Shown here piece after piece: positions 9,462 to 14,926 of a DNA stretch of 14,926 bases. Every line of letters begins with the position of its first letter. Positions within the stretch are counted from its first letter, which is position 1. The notes beneath the pieces are model-generated. The model was not told the origin of the DNA. It worked only from the letters and a program-made list of their open reading frames with translations, and did no database searches. This DNA is from Saccoglossus kowalevskii (taxonomy: Eukaryota > Hemichordata > Enteropneusta > Harrimaniidae), in NCBI RefSeq assembly GCF_000003605.2, contig NW_003149273.1, positions 286,479-301,404 of the forward strand. Direction: 5' to 3'. The position numbers and the translations under genes are program-made.

Positions 9462-9733
9462 ACACTCATTCATGACAAAACTAAGTTGAATTTTACACAC
9501 ATGTATATTTCTAGTAAGCTAAAAAGCAACGCTGGTAAAACTTGATGAAGTTAGTTATTGTTGCATGCACATGTATGTCTACATTCTAGATAATCAAGAC
9601 ATGACAACACAAATTTTATGTTTGGTCAATAATTTTAGAAGACAATAAATTACAAAACTCAGTTAAATAATTATGTAGTCTAAATGTGAACAAAATTTTA
9701 AAGCTTTTATGGTAGTTTTTAGGAAGCTTAAAC

Positions 9734-9751
9734 TTGTTTCCATGGAAACAA
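9734..9751. promoter_or_regulatory. 18-bp perfect palindrome, X-box-like
   Basis: TTGTTTCCATGGAAACAA is a perfect palindrome. Its central 14 bases fit the RFX X-box pattern RYYNYYATRRNRAC on both strands. It lies in otherwise unique sequence, within a 67-codon minus-strand open stretch (9663-9866) that shows no recognisable domain. The match is clear but the function is unknown. Confidence 0.45.
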
Positions 9752-9839
9752 TGACTGGCAGCCATTTTGGATTCAAAAATGAGCAAAATACATATAATTG
9801 AGATTCATAATTTGAAAAGCAGTTCAGGTACCCTAAAGT

Positions 9840-9910
9840 TTGTTGATTTAAAACAGTGGTAACCAATCAGTAACCAGTGGTGATCAAATGGTAACCAATG
9901 GTAACCTAAC
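9840..9910 (+). repeat. Cluster of degenerate GTAACC(A) repeats
   Basis: Within about 60 bp the words GGTAACCAATCAG, GTAACCAGTGGTGATC, GGTAACCAATGG and GGTAACCTAAC follow one another. They form an irregular short-period repeat, not a clean tandem array. The palindrome GGTAACC appears twice in full. CCAATCAG near 9863 adds another CCAAT-type word. Confidence 0.7.
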
Positions 9911-11315
9911 ACTACTTAAATTCCATAAACTACTGATCCTTAACCATCTAACCTAAATTATCTAAAATAATATGATGACCGATGGTTTATATTTTATTCC
10001 AAAATCTATTTTAAGGTATATAGTTGCATAAATGCTGGTAACAGATGTTGTGCGACACAGACGAGATATAATAATGGGGAAACGCACGAAGACTGAATTA
10101 TAAACAATAACAATTACGGCTGTTACATCATGATTTAACATGATGACGCAAATGCCTTGGCCATCATAATGGTTTCTTTTGTTTCCTCACAGACCTTATA
10201 ATAATTTTTTTCACAATAATACATTTACAAGACTGACTGAAGTAATTGAGCACAAAAAAATTTGTGGATGTGAATTACAATATTATCACAATTATTAGAT
10301 AATATTAAATTGAACAACCAATTATTATATACTGGTTACTAGCACTGGTAAGATTGAGGTTTGCAACTATAGTGGCATGCATTCATGAATACCATATATG
10401 GAACACTGAACGCATACAATACTGACTGTGAATACGCTTCATTAGCGAGTCAAGTCAGGAGAATAAATTTCTCACATGAGAGCATATATACCTGAAATGT
10501 ACAATAATGGAAAACAAATAATGCTCATATCATGTGGCACTGTGTCAAAATGACAGGCAAGCCTTGCAAAATATAAATAATAAAAGTAACATTGTATTGC
10601 ATCTTTAGAAAAAAAAACACATTTCTATCAGTTGTTAGCAATAAATATATGGGTAACAAAAACTAAAAATTAGTAAATGTACAATATGAAATATGATAAC
10701 AGTATGAAATGAATGACACCTTCAAGCTTCTGGTCTCATTGAAGTTAGACTGTCTGCTTACTATTGTGCTTAGACCAAACTTCCAAAATATGATTACAAG
10801 ACTCAAAATTCATGAAGGCACTGAAGGCCACTGATTAGGTGCCTTACCCAAATACATTGATGTCCTTGAAAGTTGTTAAATATATAACTCAGACATTTCT
10901 AGAAATGTTTGCCTTGAATTTCTGGATGCCAGTTAAGGCGCTTTTGTTATATATACTCGTAAGATGTCATGGCAACATGACTGTTATGGATATTTTAGGA
11001 TACATATGTGCTGATGTGAGAATAAAAGTTGACAGTGACTGATTTAAAACTATGTCTGTCACTGATTATTCTTACTGCATAATGGGTGCCCACCCGGTGT
11101 GGAATTCTTTCATTGTAACTATTCTATTTTATTTTATTCTAGATGTGTTTGAAAAGAGAAGATAATGAAAGCTATAGACTGGCTAAAAATAGAAAAATAC
11201 TTTTCAGTTCTATGGGCTTAACTGTAAGATTATCAAATTGGGTTTTCAATGTTACAAAAAGGCCCAATTCTTCTGATCGTAGATTCAAATAGGAAAGAAA
11301 TTAATTCTGATTGCC
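9911..11315. other. Unique AT-rich region, no gene recognised
   Basis: The region contains AT-rich unique DNA with two small dyads: CATCATG/CATGATG (10126-10145, 6-base loop) and AATATTATC/GATAATATT (10279-10306, 10-base loop). A 67-codon + strand open stretch at 10839-11042 is partly hydrophobic but matches no family I recognise and has no clear start context. A near X-box match (one mismatch) lies at 10963-10976. I see no evidence for a real exon. Confidence 0.6.
10279..10306. repeat. AT-rich 9-bp inverted repeat
   Basis: AATATTATC (10279-10287) and GATAATATT (10298-10306) are exact reverse complements around a 10-base loop. In DNA this AT-rich, such a dyad can arise by chance, so only the structure is claimed. 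Confidence 0.6.
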
Positions 11316-12595
11316 ATTACATGGGAGAAAAAGAATTACATTACACCATGGGTAACAAGATTAAATTACACCACAGGTAAAAATATTACATTACTTCATG
11401 GGTGAAATGATTAAATGGGTGACAAGATTACATTAAACCTTGGATATCAAGATCACATTACACCATGGGTAAAATGATTACATGGGTGACAAGATTATAT
11501 TAAACCTTGGATATCAAGATCACATTACACCATGGGTAAAATGGTTACATGGGTGACAAGATTACATTAAACCTTGGATATCAAGATCACATTACACCAT
11601 GGGTAAAATGATTGCATGGGTGACAAGATTACATTAAACCTTGGATATCAAGATCACATTACACCATGGGTAAAATGATTACATGGGTGACAAGATTACA
11701 TTAAACCTTGGATATCAAGATCACATTACACCATGGGTAAAATGGTTACATGGGTAACAAGATTACATTAAACCTTGGATATCAAGATCACGTTACACCA
11801 TGGGTAAAATGGTTACATGGGTGACAAGATTACATTAAACCTTGGATATCAAGATCACATTACACCATGGGTAAAATAGTTACATGGGTAACAAGATTAC
11901 ATTAAACCTTGGATATCAAGATCACATTACACCATGGGTAAAATGGTTACATGGGTGACAAGATTACATTAAACCTTGGATATCAAGATCACATTACACC
12001 ATGGGTAAAATGGTTACATGGGTGACAAGATTACATTAAACCTTGGATATCAAGATTACATTACACCATGGGTAAAATGATTACATGGGTAACAAGATTA
12101 CATTACACCATGGGTAACATGATCAAATTACACCACGGGTAACAAGATCACAATACACCATGGGTAACAAGATCACATTACACCACGGGTAACAAGATCA
12201 CATTACACCACAGGTAACAAGATCACATTACACCACAGGTAACAAGATCACATTAACACCACGGGTAACAAAATCACATTACACCATGGGTAACAAGATC
12301 ACATTACACCACAGGTAACAAGATCACATTACACCATGGGTAACAAGATCACATTACACCAAGGGTAACAAGATCAAATTACACCATGAGTAACAAGATC
12401 ACATTACACCATGGTAACAAGATTACATTACACCATGGGTAACAAGATCACATTACACCACAGGTAACAAGATCACATTACACCACGGGTAACAAAATCA
12501 CATTACACCATGGGTAACAAGATCACATTACACCACGGGTAACAAGATCACATTACAACACGGGTAATAAGATTACATAACACCATGGGTAACAA
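11316..12595 (+). repeat. 25-bp minisatellite with NcoI-type core (array C)
   Basis: The basic 25-bp unit is GATCACATTACACCATGGG followed by TAACAA, with spacing confirmed at 12181 to 12206 and beyond. The region 12058-12595 is about 21 plain units with small changes (CCATGGG, CCACGGG, CCACAGG) and one 1-bp insertion near 12244. 11316-11390 holds more diverged units. Between these lies a 67-bp higher-order block. TTAC and GTAA flank CCATGG in near-palindromic fashion. Stop codons occur in the + unit and I see no coding. Confidence 0.96.
11391..12057 (+). repeat. 67-bp higher-order repeat, ten exact-length copies
   Basis: The marker CCTTGGATATC appears at 11438, 11505, 11572, 11639, 11706, 11773, 11840, 11907, 11974 and 12041, always exactly 67 bp apart with no indel. 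Each copy is a composite of three relatives of the 25-bp unit: a normal one ending GGGTAAAATG, a shortened 17-bp one (TTACATGGGTGACAAG) and one with CCTTGGATATC in place of CCATGGGTAAC. Copies differ by only a few substitutions, so this block was amplified recently relative to the surrounding plain units. Confidence 0.96.
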
Positions 12596-14437
12596 TATGT
12601 AGTGAGTGATGAGAAACACATATTAAATAGGCATGGATGGGTTTTGAAACTATAGTAGCCATTATCTATCTTAAAATTGGCCTAGAATTTATAATATATG
12701 TCTCACACACGAATAAACAAGTGGCATTTGAGTACAAAAGGAATGTTAATGCCTGTGTCAGTACAAAATGCAAACACTAATCTAGAAACCAGTCAGTGGC
12801 TGGGCAAAACATAAAATACCAGCTACAAAAATATGTATACATGTTAACATACAGTGGCATTCAAACATTTTGGGGAATCCCCACATTTCCATTTTTTTCT
12901 CTTTCAAGCAAAAATACATTAACAAGGTTTCTTTTGAAAGAGTGACCTTTAACCCTGATACTAACATACACCCATGCATAAAGTCCAATCTGCCTGACAT
13001 TAAGAATTAACAGAAATATTTACATAAATTATAGTTATTTTATCAAACTATTTGTAGGAATTGAATAACAATAAAAACATAATTAATACATGTACATATA
13101 TGACCTAATTTGCTATAACCAAGAGCTACCATATGTATTCAAATCAACAAGTGTCTGTGTGTCCATTCAGTTGGCATACAATGTAAATGTTGAAATTATT
13201 TTCTAATAACAGGATGGGAAAATAAATAGATTCTAGCAGGTTACCTTAAATCAAAACATAATCTGAATATTTCATCAATATTTGCTTTAATATTAGGCAA
13301 ATAATAATAACTACTACAGATGATATTTGCATTTTAGCAGTTGACACAACTCTTTTTCAGTTTTAAAAACACTAATAATCTTCTATTGAGCACTATGTTG
13401 ATGAGTCTGACAAGAGGACAGTAAGTTGAATTAAAAAATGACAATTTATAAGTTATTTATAGCAATAGTAGCCTTGAGCACGATAAGAATGTGACATTTT
13501 ATAGACATATAATTAGGTCACATACAAATGTACGCAGCTAACTAATATGTTCAACTTTTATAAATTAACAAATTTTTTTTTTTTAATTGCTGTTTGAATG
13601 TGAAATTAATTTTATTTTTTTTGATAGCATTACAGACTGACACAATTGTGCATTAATACTACAATCACTGGCACTCAAAGCTATGTCTGTTAATGAATAA
13701 CAGGTGCCAATGTATACCCATTGTTACTTCATCTGAATGCATTGTCTAATCATTCATGAATTCACCAACACATGTTGACACGACCTCAATTCAAACTTTA
13801 ATATCAAGCATGTCAAGGCAAACACTTGAAACGTCACACACTCAAATGTAGTATTCTGATTGGCCAGATTGACAGAGATGTCATTCATATATTTGTGAGA
13901 TAGATTTTCTGTAGTAGCGTGTGAATGTGATTTAAAATATAGCACAGAAAAACAGTATTAAAAATGTCTAAAATTATATTGATAGTAAAATATATTATTA
14001 ATAAAGATACTTTAGATTCAATGGTATGTTCAAACACCCCTCCGTAATCTAAGTTTGTTTGTTTACCATATCTTATGGAATGCTAGACCTGATGGTTGGA
14101 CTACTATTATGGTATCAATAAAGCATTACCACAAAATTAAATAGAATTTTCATACATATCCGTTTTATTCGTTGCTATAAACATTGCTCATCTTAGAAAA
14201 CTACCATTACATATTTTCACCCTGAATCAATGATGTCGGGTAATACCTATGCATTGGCAGACTAATACAATTCTGTTCACCAATAACCAAACAGTGGCTG
14301 TTGTCATAGCAACTATATTTTATTATGATCACCATATTGGCTGTAATAATATTACTGCCCCATAATTTTGCTAATTGCATTCAAGATAGTAGAATCAAGA
14401 ACCAATCAGAAATCATGTTGCAGTACACTTTATATCC
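12596..14437. other. Unique AT-rich region, no gene recognised
   Basis: Two minus-strand open stretches, 12782-13000 (72 codons) and 13754-13945 (63 codons), show no recognisable domain. The first is Cys/Met-rich and could be a chance product. Poly-T tracts occur near 13571-13584 and 13613-13620. A 7-bp inverted repeat (ATGTGAC 13489-13495, GTCACAT 13517-13523) and single CCAAT-type words (near 13856 and 14402) are present. An X-box match lies at 14300-14313. No exon, RNA gene or intact mobile element is visible. Confidence 0.6.
14300..14313. promoter_or_regulatory. X-box-like motif (RFX-type)
   Basis: GTTGTCATAGCAAC matches RYYNYYATRRNRAC at every position and is nearly palindromic. It is the third full match in this window. 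There is no visible promoter or gene next to it, so only the motif is supported. Confidence 0.35.
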
Positions 14438-14926
14438 AGGTGCAGGTGGTTGTGGCTGGTATATGGAGGTGGTTGTGGTTGGTATATAGAGGTGGCTGTG
14501 GCTGGTACATAGGGGTGGTTGTGGCTGGTACATAAAGGTGGTTGTGGCTGGTATATATAAGTGGTTGTGGCTGGTATATAGAGGTGGTTGTGGCTGGTAT
14601 ATATAGGTGGTTGTGGCTGGTATATAGAGGTGGTTGTGGCTGGTATATAGAGGTGGTTGTGGCTGGTATATGAAGGTGGTTCTGGCTGGTATATAGAGGT
14701 GGTTCTGGCTGGTATATAGAGGTGGTTGTGGCTGGTATATAGAGGTGGTTGTGGCTGGTATATATAGGTGGTTGTGGCTGGTATATAGAGTGGTTGTGGC
14801 TGGTATATAGAGGTGGTTGTGGCTGGTATATAGAGGTGGTTGTGGCTGGTATATAGAGGTGGTTGTGGCTGGTATATAGAGGTGGCTGTGGCTGGTACAT
14901 AGGGGTGGTTGTGGCTGGTATATAGA
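14430..14926 (-). other. Stop-free minus-strand reading through array D (probably not a gene)
   Basis: Reading the minus strand leftward, a frame is open from the window edge to a TAA at 14430-14432. A Met is available at 14900, giving 156 codons. The translation repeats every 23 residues (YQPQPPLYTSHNH, then LYIPATTTSI), because three 23-bp units make 69 bp. There is no signal peptide, domain or evident splice structure. A stop-free unit whose length is not a multiple of three reads open in all frames, so this openness is expected without selection. A Pro/Tyr/Thr-rich repetitive secreted protein cannot be ruled out because the 5' side lies outside the window. Confidence 0.2.
14438..14926 (+). 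repeat. G-rich 23-bp minisatellite running off the window (array D)
   Basis: Twenty-one units are anchored on GGCTGGT (or GGTTGGT) from 14454 to 14913 at 23-bp steps, with a single 22-bp step (14776 to 14798, one G lost). The core is GGTGGTTGTGGCTGG followed by TATATAGA. The + strand carries four closely spaced GG pairs per unit, fitting a two-tetrad G-quadruplex pattern. The array continues past the right edge. The minus strand has no stop in any frame through the units, which explains the long open stretch there. Confidence 0.97.

Noticed and set aside
10126-10145. CATCATG/CATGATG hairpin next to TGATGACGCAA as a bZIP stress element
   Set aside because: The 7-bp dyad and the half-CRE word are real, but too short to support a regulatory call without a gene nearby.
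10839-11042. 67-codon + strand open frame as a small membrane protein
   Set aside because: It is somewhat hydrophobic, but there is no clear signal peptide or family, and its length is within chance expectation.
11316-12595. Telomeric or interstitial telomere repeat
   Set aside because: GGGTAAC resembles a telomere-like word, but the period is 25/67 bp and no TTAGGG-type hexamer run exists.
12782-13000. 72-codon minus-strand open frame as a Cys-rich peptide
   Set aside because: Cysteines show no regular spacing, there is no signal peptide with a cleavage site, and nothing nearby supports a gene.
13854-14411. Terminal inverted repeats of a ~560-bp MITE
   Set aside because: TTCTGATTGG and CCAATCAGAA match over 10 bp, but there is no target-site duplication or further end similarity, and CCAAT-type words are common.
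1-14926. tRNA genes or tRNA-derived SINEs
   Set aside because: I found no convincing B-box (GGTTCGANNCC) or cloverleaf on either strand by eye.

Overview
The window looks like non-coding nuclear DNA from an invertebrate animal. It is visibly AT-rich, shows no bacterial-style gene packing, and is dominated by minisatellites plus one mobile-element cluster. The mobile cluster has short inverted repeats, a stem-loop near the 3' end, a GACGGAC-rich tail and a core of ~157-bp tandem units. That layout resembles the 'pearl' / non-autonomous Helentron elements known from bivalve molluscs, so a mollusc or other lophotrochozoan is my best guess, by resemblance only. I recognise no protein-coding exon, tRNA or rRNA. 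The longest open stretches are 60-97 codons in unique or element DNA and 156 codons inside a stop-free minisatellite, and none resembles a known protein.

Layout, left to right. About 40-2871 is a large array of 23-bp units (roughly 120 copies, with 25- and 29-bp variants). 2872-4298 is AT-rich unique DNA that begins with a perfect 12-bp stem-loop. 4299-4640 is a 31-bp array in which most units carry an inverted CCAAT box. 4641-5960 is very AT-rich unique DNA. 5961-8119 holds two head-to-tail copies of the Helentron/pearl-like element, the first with about 2 and the second with about 9 internal units. 8120-9351 is unique DNA with one inverted CCAAT pair. 9352-9461 is a three-copy 36-bp repeat, and 9840-9910 a small cluster of GTAACC motifs. 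9911-11315 is unique DNA. 11316-12595 is a 25-bp array containing ten exact 67-bp higher-order copies. 12596-14437 is unique DNA, and 14438 to the window edge is a second 23-bp array, G-rich on the + strand.

Six separate tandem families plus the element cluster fill roughly half of the window. Several units embed short sequences that match known signals: splice donor/branch/acceptor words, CCAAT boxes, two-tetrad G-quadruplex words and AGGTCA half-sites. Whether any of these act is not shown by the sequence. There is no gene system to assemble. The interest lies in repeat architecture, repeat homogenisation and the rolling-circle-like element pair.
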